From: Gracilaria gracilis
Lineage: Eukaryota; Rhodophyta; Florideophyceae; Gracilariales; Gracilariaceae
Assembly (NCBI GenBank): GCA_030374805.1
Contig: JARGSG010000019.1
Span: 744,001 to 808,000 of the forward strand
Direction: 5' to 3'
Length of the DNA stretch: 64,000 nt
Positions 50,480 through 62,530 of the stretch are shown here, one piece after another. Numbering within the stretch: the stretch's first letter is position 1; each line of letters opens with the position of its first letter. A program made the position numbers and the translations under genes. Below the pieces are notes generated by a model. The model worked only from the letters and a program-made list of their open reading frames with translations, was not told the origin of the DNA and did no database searches.

Positions 50480-51969
50480 ATGGCGAGGACGAACAACAAG
50501 TGCACTTAGAAACCAACAAGAAGATCAGCCGAGAGAGACGACAGAACTTGCTGATGATGACAGTAGCGAGCTTTTAGACGCCCAAAAACGAACGCAGGAA
50601 CACGCAGCATGGATGCCAGTTGTAGCGAGGCCTCTCAAAGTCGTTAGATACTTCGATCAATATGGGGCTCGCCACTGTGAGCCCACTCTCATAAATTATG
50701 AGATCAACCTCAAAAATTAGGAACCCAATTTTGGCGGCACTGGAGGCACAGAAAGAGATCGGCACGACTTTTCCGCAGTGATGTCGGGTACCTGACGACG
50801 GTGGACTGCCACCACTAGAAAATTAACATGTCCGTTTATGCTGGAGTAGCAAACATTGATGCAAGCCATCAGAGTTAGAATTCCTGACTGCACTCCAAAG
50901 TTTTGCAAGACGTCAATATAGTCCGCAGGAAATGTTTCTAAGTAGCAGATTAAAAAAGTACCAGTAAAGATGTACAAAGAATAGAAAGAAAACACCTAAG
51001 AACTGTTTTGTGTACCCATTAAAGACGATCATGATACTGAAAGAACAACTGTTTTTTCGAAACACTTCTGGCGTTTTTCGGGAAAGTCGCAAATCAACAA
51101 TGACCATGAATTTGAGTATCTTATGGAAACAGAGATTGGAGTTTACGGAACGTAAAAAGAATGAACGTAGATATCTATACTACTAGTCTTAATGAATATG
51201 AAACGTTTTTGTAGAATATGACAGTGGGACAACAAGTTGATGGCAATATGAGAAGCTGAACCAAAATTTGGTTCCTAATTGTCAGAACTTAAACTATAGA
51301 GGTTTATGGGATATATTGATAAGAAAGTAAAGTTTCTACTTGACAAAGGGCAGCATCGTTGAATAAACAGAATTGTTTACAAAGATAATAGGGTTTGTTC
51401 TCTTCAAGAAAAAAGCGGTACAAGGTTACAGACAGAATAGTTGCATTAAACAAATAGTGTTGCATGCAGTTTAAGAACATGGAACAGAAGGTCTTGCAGT
51501 TTGGGATATATAAGAGTTACAGAGTAGTTAGAACCGCAGCTCGAAAAGTGTGGCATGCAGTTTATGAACATGGAGGAGCATGTATGGCTTGCAGTTGAAG
51601 AACGATGAGTAAGAAAGCAGTTGGAATGGTAGCTTGGGTTCTTTTGGGGGTACAGGGTGGTTTATGGACGAGAAACCAATGATTGGTTTCTGTGTCTGTA
51701 CCCTCATTTGATCCCTTGTACAGGCTGCTTAAGAAAGTAACTGAGATCCACAAATGAAGTGTTTTGTGCTACCTTGAGATGTAAATTGGAAAGTAGACTA
51801 GTATTGAAGTACTGCTGTTGATCTCCTTAGGCTACTGAAGCTGTCAGGGTTTACGGTAAGTTGCAGACATTTTGAAAGCACATACGAGCCGTATGGTATG
51901 CACCGGTACCTTACTGTAATATGTCACGCCTACTGTTTGTCTTGTGGGTACAGAAGGCAGACCCAATAT
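50480..51969. other. right-hand end of the inserted segment, no gene
   Basis: AT-rich DNA with only short frames. A near-duplicate phrase, GCATGCAGTTTA[TA]GAACATGGA, occurs near 51,462 and 51,552. Nothing else is supportable. The segment ends at the ACCATT junction with the gypsy LTR. Confidence 0.5.
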
Positions 51970-52212
51970 ACCATTAGGGCAGTAACTATACCATCTTGGT
52001 CACTTGCTACTCTATTACTATTCAGGTTTTACCGCGCCTCGACATCTACTACCGTAAATCTTCACGGTCTAGACTACTTGCCCCGCCGTTTTCCTTTGCG
52101 GGTTTCAGGTGCCGTACTACCATATTGATTGTGTGTTTTTCCGCTTTAGGTTCAGCCGTCGTGCGCTGCTTTCACCAGGTGGACCCCACACTTTATCGAT
52201 ACTTGTACAAAA
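51970..52212 (+). repeat. 5' LTR of gypsy fossil, second half
   Basis: Matches 61255-61498 of the 3' LTR at about 92 percent by eye, starting with ACCATTAGGGCAG at precisely the point where the first half stopped at 41100. Confidence 0.92.
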
Positions 52213-52549
52213 TTTTGATCTTCCGACTTAGAAGTTTCTTGGTTTTTGTCGTACCTTTACTGGTGAACAGAAGACATTCGAAAGGATTTTGGAAGTTCAC
52301 ACACCTATTTTGTTTCGTAGGAATACTTGCGAAGCAATGGGATACCACTATTGGTCACTATGGAATGACCTACAAGGATTCATCGTGGCTCTGGCGTGCC
52401 ATCTAGCCACAAGGGTTCTGGTGCGGCTTCGGCCGCTAAACTCATTCTGGATAATCTCGAGGAGCTGCTGCGGCAACCTCGGGCCGGAACCTCTAGTGAT
52501 ACGGGCACTCAGCCACCGTTGGCTCCTGAACCTACTAAGATAAGTAATT

Positions 52550-54530
52550 GCCGACAACGGTTGAGGACCTTTGGCCCCAATTGGAAGATCGGGCAAAAGC
52601 GCTTTTTACCGCTACGGTTAATGAAGCTATGACCTCAATGGACATGGAGGCCGTTACCCACTTGGTGGTTGATCGAGCCGTGCACGAGCTCTCTCAACGC
52701 ATACCTAAATTGGTTGAAACATACTTCTTAACGGGTGCCCGGGAGCATATCTACCGAGTGGTTCAAGACCTTTGGGTTTATGAAGGAATGGCGGAAGCCA
52801 AAACCCCTGGGGTGAATATGGTTACTCGCATACCACAAGGGATCCCTGCCGGTTCTTCCACACCAATCAAGCCAATTCCGGCCGAAAGTGCGTACCTACA
52901 AGGTTTAAGGCAAGGTCAAGAGGGCCGTATAGAGACGGGCCCTCGAGACGTGTACTTGCCACCCATTGGAGGTAGCGTTCGAAAGGACACCAAGACTGGT
53001 AGACCTGAGGACGATTCGTCTGACCCAGAAGAGGGGCGACGAAGAAGAAACCGCAAGGGTAAAGAAAGGAGGAGGAAAAATTGAAAGAATCGTGGCTACG
53101 ACTCTGACCCCGATTCCTCGAGCTCCGATACCGATACTGGTTCATCGTCGGATGATGACCGTAAAGGTAGACGCAAGAAGAAACCGAACAGGTTGGCGAA
53201 GAAGTCGTCAAAGAGAAACCGTAAAGGTAAGAAGAAACGGTACGAGTCGTCCGACTCGGATTCGGACACCGATACAACCATAGAGGTGCGTCAGCCGCTG
53301 AACGATATGTTCACCAAAGCGGTTGATTATAGGTCATATCGGTTGAGAAACCGCTCCTCTGCTTACACCCAAGAGGTTGCGCAGAAGATCACCAAGCACC
53401 ATAAGAAGCTCAGCTTCCAGATGGGTGATACTACCTTCACAGGTGATGATCCCATTGCGGTAATTGAGTTTCTGCAGAAGTTCAAGATTGCATGTGACCA
53501 AAATGGTTTTTCCGAAGGTGCTGCCATGTGGTTATTCTAGTTTTACTTTAAAGGTCAAGCTTACCACTTGCTGCAAGGCAGGCTCCGTGGAAATACCCTG
53601 GCGGTTGATGAAGAAGGGACAGAGATGTTAGAGACGTACCCAGAAGTCGTTAATTTCATGTTGGAAACTTACGCTACCGATGAGGTTATCCAAGAAGGTT
53701 ACGCTGAGGTGCAGGCATATCGCCAGCGCTCCAGCCAAACCGAAATGGAATTCTCGTTGGGCCTTTGGAATCTGGCCACCCGATGCGGTAATGTCTTTAC
53801 CACTAGTAGGTTAAAGTCACTTTTCACCGACAATGTCGACAAAGCGATCCGTTCGCAGGTACGCAACTACCTGGCGAGCAACCGTAAGGTGGACTATAAT
53901 GGGCTTGCCCGTTATGCCCAGGGACTAGTCGACACTCTCCGTCACGGAAAGAAGCCGTCGGCGTCCCATACCTCAAAGGATAAACCGAAACGGTCAGTAT
54001 TGGAGCTAGAAGAAAGCACTACCTCAGAGGGTGATTCGCTCATTCGCGTACCAACCGGGATGGCGGTTCATCTCGTGACTGCGCCGCAGGCTCAGTCACG
54101 AGCCACCTCCATTGGTAATTGGTCGTCGGCAGTACCACCAACCTCGGTAAGGTCGCCAACAAGTGCGGCGAGCACTCAGCAAACCTCAACGGGTGGTTCG
54201 CAAGTATTTTCATATGCTACAGCACCGACCAATCCGGTTACCCGACCTACCTCTATGGCAATGCGTGATCCTCAGACAGGTGGATTGGTCTGCTGGCTCT
54301 GTTTATCGCCAGACCATCTGGCGGACAGATGTGACAAAATACCCCTAGGGGTGCGCGAACATCTGATCAGTGCCAGGCAGCAAAACCACCGTAACCTATA
54401 TGGATCTGGAAAGAGGGTACAAGCTCAACCATCACCATCTCAGGTTCATCTCGTCGAGGAAACACCAATCTTGGAGAAGGACAGTCCCGCTCAGGAGGAG
54501 CAGGAAAACACCGAACGGTTAGCGTAGGGG
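52550..54530 (+). mobile_element. gag-like region of gypsy fossil
   Basis: Helical, charged protein-like sequence with a basic Lys/Arg-rich linker (near 53.0-53.3 kb) and a capsid-like part (QAYRQRSSQTEMEFSLGLWN). A single Cys-rich knuckle-like piece lies at the end (VCWLCLSPDHLADRC, a CX2CX4HX4C match). It is part of the Ty3/gypsy fossil and is broken. Confidence 0.8.
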
Positions 54531-54549
54531 CCACCCCTAACCGTGAATT

Positions 54550-57230
54550 GGAAGGCCCGTCGATACCGGAACGGGAAACCTTAATGGTGGAAAAAGAAGA
54601 ATCAGATGTACCCAATGTGGTGTGTCTAATGAAGTACAATAACTATAAAATTAATGCTTCAGTAAGCTTTCTCAATTACCTACAGGTTCCCGTTGCGTGT
54701 GTACTCGATACCGGCGCCGGTCCGAATGTGCTAAACGCTCGCGTCATACCCGATGCGGTCTTGCGGAACATTCGACCTGCCCCGACTATCAACCCACTGG
54801 TGGACGCTAACGAGCGCCCACTGCACCTGAGAGGAATGTTGACCACTGTGGTACAACTTGGAACCTTGAAGGTGAAACTCAATTTCTTTGTGGTGGATCG
54901 TCTGGCGACAGACTGTATCCTCGGGACCAGCTTTATTGACAGACATGTCAAGGCAATTTTGCCAGGGTCCCGAACGGTTGCTCTCCGTCAAGGTGGTCGT
55001 ATTGCCATACTGGGTAATACGCAGACCATAAATGGTTGGCATCAGAAGCCGAGGTCCAATATACCCACCGAAACGGTTTCAAACAAGATACGGCTCACCA
55101 GATTGGTTTCAATTCCGGCTATGACCCAAATGCTAGTGAATGTCTCATGCGCAGTTCCAGGATTGGTAACGCTACAAAACCATCCCAGGTTGGCAGGAAG
55201 ACATCTCGCCTTGATGGCAAACGGGATTATCGATAACATCCCTAATCAATCCTTCAAGGTGTACTTGAGTAACTTTAGCAATCACATTGTTAAATTACCC
55301 AAGAATACCACTATTGGAATAGCATTGCTGGCACCACAAGGGGTTTTCACGGTCTCACCTAATAGTTTGGGCGAGGTAGCCACCTCTAAGGAGGGGGGAG
55401 GAACAGATGCGCCATACCCTGCATATGCGCCCCCGTTATCGACAAACACCAAAATGGAACAGAAGATCGCCAATACCTTTAAGGTCGCAGATCAGGAAAA
55501 GACTATGGAACTGGACCCAGTCCGGTATTGGAGAGAGGAAGTCCAGATCGGTGCGGAGAACCAGGCTCTCCGAGACCGGATCCTCAGTCTCTTAGAAGAA
55601 TTTGAACCCATGTGGTCTGGCCGGTTGGGCCAAATTGAGGCTACAGAGCACCGTATTGATATGGTGCCTGGCTGGAAACCCATTTACCAGCAGCCTTACC
55701 GTGCAGGTCCAAACGCCCCTGAGGTTGAGCTCAATGAGGTCGAGCGAATGCTCCGTGAAGGTGTCATAGAACCAGCAAATGCTGACTGGGCCAGCCCAGT
55801 GGTTCTGGTCACAAAGAAGAATGATACCCGTATGCGGTTCTGTGTGGACTACAGAAGACTGAATAGTATGACCATTAGGGATTCGTACCCAATACCTAGA
55901 ATGGACGAGTGTATAGATTCGTTGGGCAACGCCCAGATCTTTACTACGCTCGATGCCAATTGTTGTTATTGGCAGGTACCTATCAGGGAAGAAGACAAGT
56001 ACAAAACTACGTTTACTTGCCACGCTGGGTTATTCCGCTTTACGCGTATGCCCTTTGGGTTGCGGAATGCCCCGGCTACCTTTCAGAGGGCGTTAGATAT
56101 AATCCTTTCGAAGGTGAATTGGAGAACCGCTCTGGTATACATCGATGATGTAATCATATATTCCAGAACGGTAGAGGAACATTTCCACCATGTGAGGAAA
56201 GTTTTGAACCTTTTGAGGGAATCTGGAGTAACGTTGAAGCTCCGCAAGTGCGAATTCTTCACCAAAGAGGTAGAATACCTTGGTCATATCATCAGCTCTG
56301 GGAGGTTAGAAGTGAAGCCGCGGAATATCCGGGCCGTGCAGGAGGCAAAAACACCCACCTCCCAGACGGAAATCCGATCCTTTATAGGTTTGTGCAATGT
56401 GTACCGCCAGTGTATCAAGGGATTCGCCAAGATAGCGGCTCCCCTCAACAGGAAGCTGCTGAAAGGTCAACCTACAAGGTTTGAATGTCTTACCAATGAG
56501 GAAATGGATGCGTTCGAGGCACTGAAACATGCGCTCTTGACACCTCCCATCTTGGCATTACCCAAAGCTGGTTTACGATACACGTTGGATACTGACGCCT
56601 CAGACGCCCAAATTGATTGTTGTCTTATGCAGGAGCAAGAAAACGGCGACAAACTACCTATAGGGTACTGGAGCCGTGCTCTGCACGCTGCAGAGAAGAA
56701 CTACACAACAACCGAAAAGAAATGTCTGGCAGTGGTCTGGAGGCTGTTGATGCTCCGTCCCTACCTATATGGTGAAAGGTTCACGATTCGAACCGACCAT
56801 GACGCCCTGCGATGGATACTCGGTCTGGCCGACGCATCAGGCAGACTTGCCCGATGGCGGTTACGACTTTCAGAGTTTGAGTATGACGTACAGTACCGTC
56901 CAGGTATCAAGCACAATGTCGCAGACGCGATGTGTCGCATTACCACAGATGGTTTGGACACCGAGCCGGTAGAGGATGATATCCCATGCTTTACCATCTC
57001 TACCAACCCTGATGGTGATACCTTAGAAGGTTACTGGACTCTACCCGAAGAGGATACGTGGTTTAGTGATGCCATCGCTCGGGAAATACTCGCCCTCGAG
57101 GAAACAGACGTCATGCCAATTACCCGCGAGGAATTCCTGAGAGAGCAAGCAAACGATGTTTATTGCCGCTCTCTCATAGACCAAGTAGGTATGAAGACTC
57201 GAACTTTGACGTCGACCGAAATGGTTTCCT
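54550..57230 (+). mobile_element. protease, reverse transcriptase and RNase H of gypsy fossil
   Basis: In order: an aspartic protease motif (CVLDTGAGPNVLN), the reverse transcriptase blocks (FCVDYRRLNSMTIRDSYPIP, FGLRNAPATFQR, LVYIDDVIIYS) and RNase H (LDTDASDAQIDCC, then RTDHDALRWIL). These are the Ty3/gypsy arrangement. Part of the old element described above. Confidence 0.92.
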
Positions 57231-58780
57231 GGTGAGGCGAGCTCCTATTGATGGTTCCCTTCAGAAGGTGGTGCCCAAAGTGCTGCGCCCTCGGGTGCTG
57301 TACCTGGCCCACTACCCCAGAATATCAGTACACCCTGGAGGTACGAGAATGTACTACACCTTGAGGCAAGGGTACTACTGGCCTCATATGGCTAATGATA
57401 TATATACCTTTGTAGGTTAATGTGAATCTTGCGTACGTACCCGTGGAGGTCTCCGGAAGCACAGGAAATACTTGAAGTTATTCCCTGCAGCGGGTCCTCT
57501 CGAGTTCGTCGCAATAGACCTTCTGGGTCCATTACCAAAAACTACAAGGGGGTATCAGTACATCATCGTAGTCACCGACAGGTTCTCGAAGCTCACGCGA
57601 GCGATACCCTTGAAAGACACGAAAGCTACGACCCTCGCGGTGGCGTTCTTGAACAATTGGATCTACCCGTATGGTACACCGCTTTATCTACTTACCGACA
57701 ATGGTTCGAACCTAGCTTCGAAGTTCTTTGAAGCTGTTTGTAACCTCTTGGGTATTAAGCACTACTTCACTACTGCCTATCATCCGCAAACTAATGGGCA
57801 AGTGGAGCGCTTTAACCGAACACTGGTATCTCGGCTGCGACATTATACGGAAGAACACCAAACTGGTTGGGACGAGCTCGTGCAGCCCTTGACATATGCA
57901 TATAACCTTCAGGTTCATCGAGCGACGCAAACTACGCCGTTCGATCTGATACTGTCAAGACATCCACCAGGTATTGTTGTTGAAGGGGACCCATTAGGAC
58001 AAGAAGCCGCCGAAGCGCTCACACCGTCACAGGTCAAACGGAATACCCTTTTGAGGTTGAGACGAGCTCTCAAGTATGCTGAGAGCAAGCTCACAGCATC
58101 CCAGAAGCGGTACAAGGAGGACTACGACCGAAAGTTAACCCAAGTGGTAACGGCTATGCCGGGTCAATATGTCTTCATTGACCACCCTCCGAAAGGAGCT
58201 AAGCCACGACCGGGTGATGAAGCCGATGATGAAGCTATTGATAGAGATATCAATTCGAAGCTTCTTCCGAAATCATCGGGACCTTTCAAGGTAGTTCGGT
58301 CAACCGACCACACGGTGACGGTGAACCAAGATGGTGTAGAGAATACGATCTCTATTGACCGAATCACGGTTGCACGTCGAACGGTTCAGTCCAGGAAGGA
58401 ACGCGGAGAATCCGCGCGTGACCCACAATTGGTTGCCCTGAGGACTCAGCCCCGGGAAGACGGGACACCCATCGAGGTTAATGATGGCGCACAGGGTGAC
58501 GACCCAGACTACGTACCACCTGCGGGGATTACGGTTGCTCTTTCAGAGGAAACACCTACCCCTAGTGGTACCGATGCTCATCTAAACCAAAGTGGTGAAA
58601 GAATACCATCGCAGGTCTCTAATGAGTTCCCAGTGGAACGCCTTGTAGGTCACCGCCGTACCCAAGAAGGTCTAAAGTACACCGTACGTTGGTATGGCTG
58701 GGGCGCCGATGGTGATACCGCCGAGCCGCCCTCAGCCATACCACACCACTTCAGGGTAAGCTACTGGAACCGCAAGTGAG
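57160..58780 (+). mobile_element. integrase with chromodomain-like end, gypsy fossil
   Basis: An H2C2-type zinc-binding start (near 57.3-57.4 kb) is followed by the DDE integrase core (VAIDLLGPLPKTTRGYQYII, LTDNGSNLASKFFEAV, HPQTNGQVERFNRTL). The C-terminal piece, ERLVGHRRTQEGLKYTVRWY, is chromodomain-like, which places the element with the chromoviruses. The part belongs to the broken element above. Confidence 0.9.
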
Positions 58781-60990
58781 AGGACATGCCGAACGATGGG
58801 TAAACCTTAGAGGCGATGCACAGCTCTTAGAGAGGGGGGAGGCTGTTTTCGCGCTTTTCCTCATTCGCTGCGCATCGCACCCACATGGTAACTGAAGCTA
58901 ACTGCAACATCTAACTCGATAACTTTAACGAAGAAGCAAACACCAACTGGGAGAAGTTAATCAGAGTGCATCGAAGAGACCAAGAAGGTTTGCCGGAAGA
59001 CCGTGAAGGTTTAGCGATGACGACGTACCGAACGAAGCTCGACGAGGGATGCGCTTTGCGCGTCAGCGTCGCAGCGACGCCAAAGCTGGCACGCGGCCGG
59101 CACGCGCGCGCACTTTCATGGCACGCGCCGCGCACGCATGGCTCCAAACCCAAGTGGTGAAAGTCAAAAAATTAAGTTTTTTGATAAGCGAGAGACGCGC
59201 TCCAGATCGGCAGAGCGCCGCGCTGGGTAACCGATTCGGTTTACACTATTGTCTGTAGGGAGCGTGCATCGGCATGGTCAAAAAACCTAAGTATTTTGGG
59301 CGTGCCGCGCTCCTGAATCGGCCATTCTCAGCCTCTGAAACCGCTTGGTTTTCGAGATACAAACCAAAAGGTGGTTCGGCGTTTTTAATAACGTTTGGTG
59401 GGGTAATTTCGGCGTGCAATTTTTTGATTCGCCTTGCAAGTAACCTCATGGGTCTGGTGCAGCGTGTGCGCGTATGCGCGCCAAGAGGCCATGCAGAACC
59501 ATCCAGGTACATTGCTGGCACTCGCGCGTCGTCGCGCGGCACCCCCCAAGCTACCAAATCGGTACTACGTGAGGCTCGCTGCGCACAAAAGTGCAACCGC
59601 AAGGTCTACCAATTTGGATTGAGCTGTTTATGGTAGTAGAGACACGACGGAGGATTGCGTCACCCGGATAGTGGCTGTGAAGAACCAAACCTTTATGGTC
59701 ATGAAGAACGACACCCATTGGGACTAATGCGGTTTGGAATAAACCTTAAAGGTGGAGCATGGAACTGCGCGGGAGACATCAGTAATGCTGCGCAGCCCTT
59801 TATGGTACGATGGAAACTTTGAAGGTGTTTCAAAGTTATGGAAATCAGAAAGGGAGCATGAAATGAACCTGTATGGTACTATCGAGATCCTTTATGGAAC
59901 AACCTAATCGACCACGATGGTAACGAAGGGCAGGGAGGCCAAACGAATGGCACATGCCAGGACCTATATGGTGATACCGCAACCATAGAGGGAGGAAGTA
60001 GACCACTTCGGGATGGAAGCGAGGCCAGAACGGATATGAATATACCTTGGATGGTCTAGAAGGGAACGAGTTTTTGTGCTTACCATGAAAGTTCGTTTCC
60101 TTATGAGGTACGAAACCGATCAAGACCTATGTGGTATTCTTTGAAGACAGAACGGACATGGTTCCTAGATGGTTTTCGCGCTATTTTGACCACGTAAAGG
60201 CTTCGCGCTCGCCATGGATGATCGACACCGAGGGTGGTTTGATGCACATGAAACTGCAACCCTTTGTGGCAGTACACTGCAGACGCCAACCGAAGCGGCC
60301 ATCCATCCAGCTTAGGGGTATTGAATGAAGCGCCGTGTACCGCTACGGGTGCGAGCCCGCACGCTGGTACCATGGCTACCCATGTGGCTCAGATAAAGAT
60401 CGGGGGTCACCATAAACGGATTTAACCTTGTCGGTCGGACGAGAAGCCACGGTGGCGCGAGCCCGCGTAGACAAACCGCAAAGGGTTGCGAAGGCAACCA
60501 GAAGGGAGAACGGTGGAACGACCTCGATGGAGTCAGCGGCAGTGCCTCGAAGGGTCAGTAGTCGAACTTCGAAGGGACAGAGAGACACGCCGCAACCAAG
60601 TGGGCGCCGAAACCCTTCACGGTACAGTGCTCACATGAGCCCGAAGGCGTAACACGCCCCCCCACTGGGTAAACCGACACGGTAAATGGGTCTAAGCCGT
60701 GCAGCCAAAAATGTAGAACCTTGGAGGTATGCAATGGGCGCGCGTCGCGCCCAAACCACAAATGAGAATGAATAGGTTGCTGTCGGTGATAACCAAAGAG
60801 GTGGATAGAGCCGCAATCGGTGATGACCAAGGTGGTGAACAGAGTGCGCTCGGCGACGCAGAGCCGACGCGACGCACGGCACGAGATGGGACAAAGGCTG
60901 CGACAGGGACCAAATTGGTACGATGATGCAACCGACTTGGTGAAAGGATCTAGGAGCCACGAGGGCGTGGCTCAGGGTAGGAAGGGGGTC
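58780..60990 (+). repeat. non-coding 3' region of gypsy fossil with recurring ACC-nnnn-GGT motif
   Basis: No gene is supported across 2.2 kb. About twenty variants of AACCTTTATGGT recur at irregular 20-90 bp spacing, e.g. near 59,692, 59,742, 59,868, 59,961, 60,045, 60,124, 60,425, 60,716, 60,790 and 60,828. The core ACCnnnnnGGT is self-complementary at its ends. The run ends in the polypurine tract next to the 3' LTR. Confidence 0.6.
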
Positions 60991-61498
60991 TGTAGTACAA
61001 TGAGACCTCAATGGGTTGGTGCCACGTGGGCCTACTGGTGCGCCTTGCTGGCTGCACTGTACCCAGTTGGTATTCTTTATTTTATAATTTCTAATTTCTA
61101 ATTTATAGTTGAGGATAGCTTAGCATTGCTGGCCCATGACAGTAGGTCATGGGTGCAGCCGATGACGTCATGCCCACATGGGAGATCGGCGTCGGTGCAC
61201 CTTGTATATATTGTGGTGCACCTCGCCTTCCCCCTTGGGTGTTGTAAAGTCAGGCACCATTAGGGCAGTAACTATACCATCTTGGTCACTTGCTAATCTA
61301 TTACTATTCAGGTTTTACCGCGCGTCGACGTCTACTACCGTACACCTACACGGTCTAGACTAGTTGCCCCGCCGTTTGCCCCTGCGGGTTTCAGGTGCCG
61401 TACTACCATATTGGTTGTGTGTTTTTTCCCTTTAGGTTGAGCCCTCGCGCGCTGTCTCTACCAGGCGGACTCCACACCTTATCGGTATTTGTACGACA
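60991..61498 (+). repeat. 3' LTR of gypsy fossil
   Basis: 508 bp from TGTAGTACAATGAG to TTTGTACGACA, preceded by a polypurine tract and followed by the TTGGA target duplication (61499-61503). Used as the reference copy for the split 5' LTR. Confidence 0.93.
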
Positions 61499-61849
61499 TT
61501 GGACGATGGACGCAAAAACTAAGGAAACTTTGCTGGAGTTAAAACAATTCTGGACGCAAACCAATCTATTTATTTTAGCGCAGCCAATATTATGCGACCT
61601 GCAATGACCGTCAAACGCTTTCAGTCTCGCAGTGCAAATCTTTCCAGACAAAACCATGCCAAACGCTCCATGTAAGCGGAGGTAAACTTTAGTTTTGCAA
61701 TTTCCTCTCTCCCTCAACAAACAAACCAACACAACAGGCTTATTCTAGCGTTTTGCGCGGTACTTCGCGCGCTTTTGTCAAACCCCTTACATGTTTTGCG
61801 TTTTCTTATACGCATCGCGGCGTCTTTCGCAAGCATGCCCAAGTCTTCA

Positions 61850-62530
61850 AATATCTGTTTCTTACGCTTTTACGTTTTTTCGTGCCTCCCATTGCTTCAT
61901 CAACTGAATCGCTCTTTGGAAGGTAGCCAAAACTCCAAGACAGGAATCCGGAAACCCGTTATTCGTAACTTTGGCTTCTCCCAGTATCTCCGAGCTGGTC
62001 GCACGAGAACATTTATTCAGCATGGCTACCATGTTTTCAACCGATGAAATTCGTGTAGTTTCCGAAGACTGGTAAATACGAGCTTGGGAAAGCAAGCGAT
62101 ACTCATACAATGGACGAATTTTGGTCGCGCAGAAGCGAGATTTAATTTCCTCCGTCGTGAACGTGTCTGGATACGTATTTTTCATCAATTTGCATATATC
62201 AAACTCATCCTATCCACCGTTTACTCCAAATCCTGCGCTTTGGATTTTGCAATGTTCTAGAACCGTTTTTTGAAAGGAAAAAATACAGTCACATCCAACG
62301 GTTGCGTATTCCCGCTAGTATGCAATGGAAGGGAGTACGCGATAACTTTATTCATTCGAAACTGTTCCAGCACGCCAATCAAAAGATTTGACCGATACCT
62401 GTCGTATATGAGTGAAGTGCAACGCCTTCCTTGAGGGATTCGCGCGACTTAGTTATTTCCCGACATGTCGGCTGGGTTAATTATGACTACATACGATTCC
62501 CACGTTAGTGGATGGGACACGTGAGAAATG
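61850..62530 (-). mobile_element. relic pogo/jerky-like DDE transposase fragment
   Basis: On the minus strand, NPADMSG, then LIYDRYRSNLLIGVLEQF and LHTSGNTQPLDVTVFFPFKK (about 62,480-62,270) correspond to the DGYRSHLS... and PAHTSxxxQPLDVxxF blocks of DDE_1 transposases. The tail FTTEEIKSRFCATKIRPL (about 62,150) matches the C-terminal FRxTGIxP segment. Frames change between blocks and stops intervene, so it is dead. It lies between the right end of the gypsy fossil and the next LTR-type element, which may have truncated its N-terminal part. Confidence 0.6.

Larger units (their letters stand above)
41101..51969. mobile_element. 10.87-kb segment inserted into the gypsy 5' LTR
   Basis: The LTR match breaks after ACCATT at 41100 and resumes with ACCATT at 51970, exactly where it stopped, so these 10,869 bp were inserted with a 6-bp (at least 5-bp) duplication. 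The segment carries a 427-aa gene, WW-PPR and PPR pseudogenes, a minisatellite, a two-exon DNA-binding-like gene and a tyrosine recombinase. Its ends (CCCCGAAATCTAAACCCGCC on the left, AGGCAGACCCAATAT on the right) show no inverted repeats and no TG...CA. The left end starts within a minus-strand frame (MWVSDADLAPLVPGLRQYG..., 41279 down to 41101) that looks cut at the junction. It could be a cargo-carrying mobile element or DNA captured during break repair. Confidence 0.75.
40830..61498 (+). mobile_element. Ty3/gypsy chromovirus-type LTR retrotransposon fossil (with nested insert)
   Basis: Both outer ends carry the 5-bp duplication TTGGA (40825-40829 and 61499-61503). The 3' LTR is 60991-61498 (508 bp, TGTAG...GACA). 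The 5' LTR is the same sequence but split: 40830-41100 and about 51976-52212. Without the inserted segment the element is about 9.8 kb. Parts in order: gag-like region, protease, reverse transcriptase, RNase H, integrase with a chromodomain-like end, then 2.2 kb of non-coding DNA and a polypurine tract (AGGGTAGGAAGGGGG) before the 3' LTR. The two LTR copies differ by roughly 7-9 percent by eye, so it is old. The coding part is broken, with a handful of breaks. Confidence 0.93.

Noticed and set aside
41101-51969. The 10.87-kb segment as a second LTR retrotransposon inserted into the first
   Set aside because: It has no TG...CA ends, no internal LTR pair and no reverse transcriptase.
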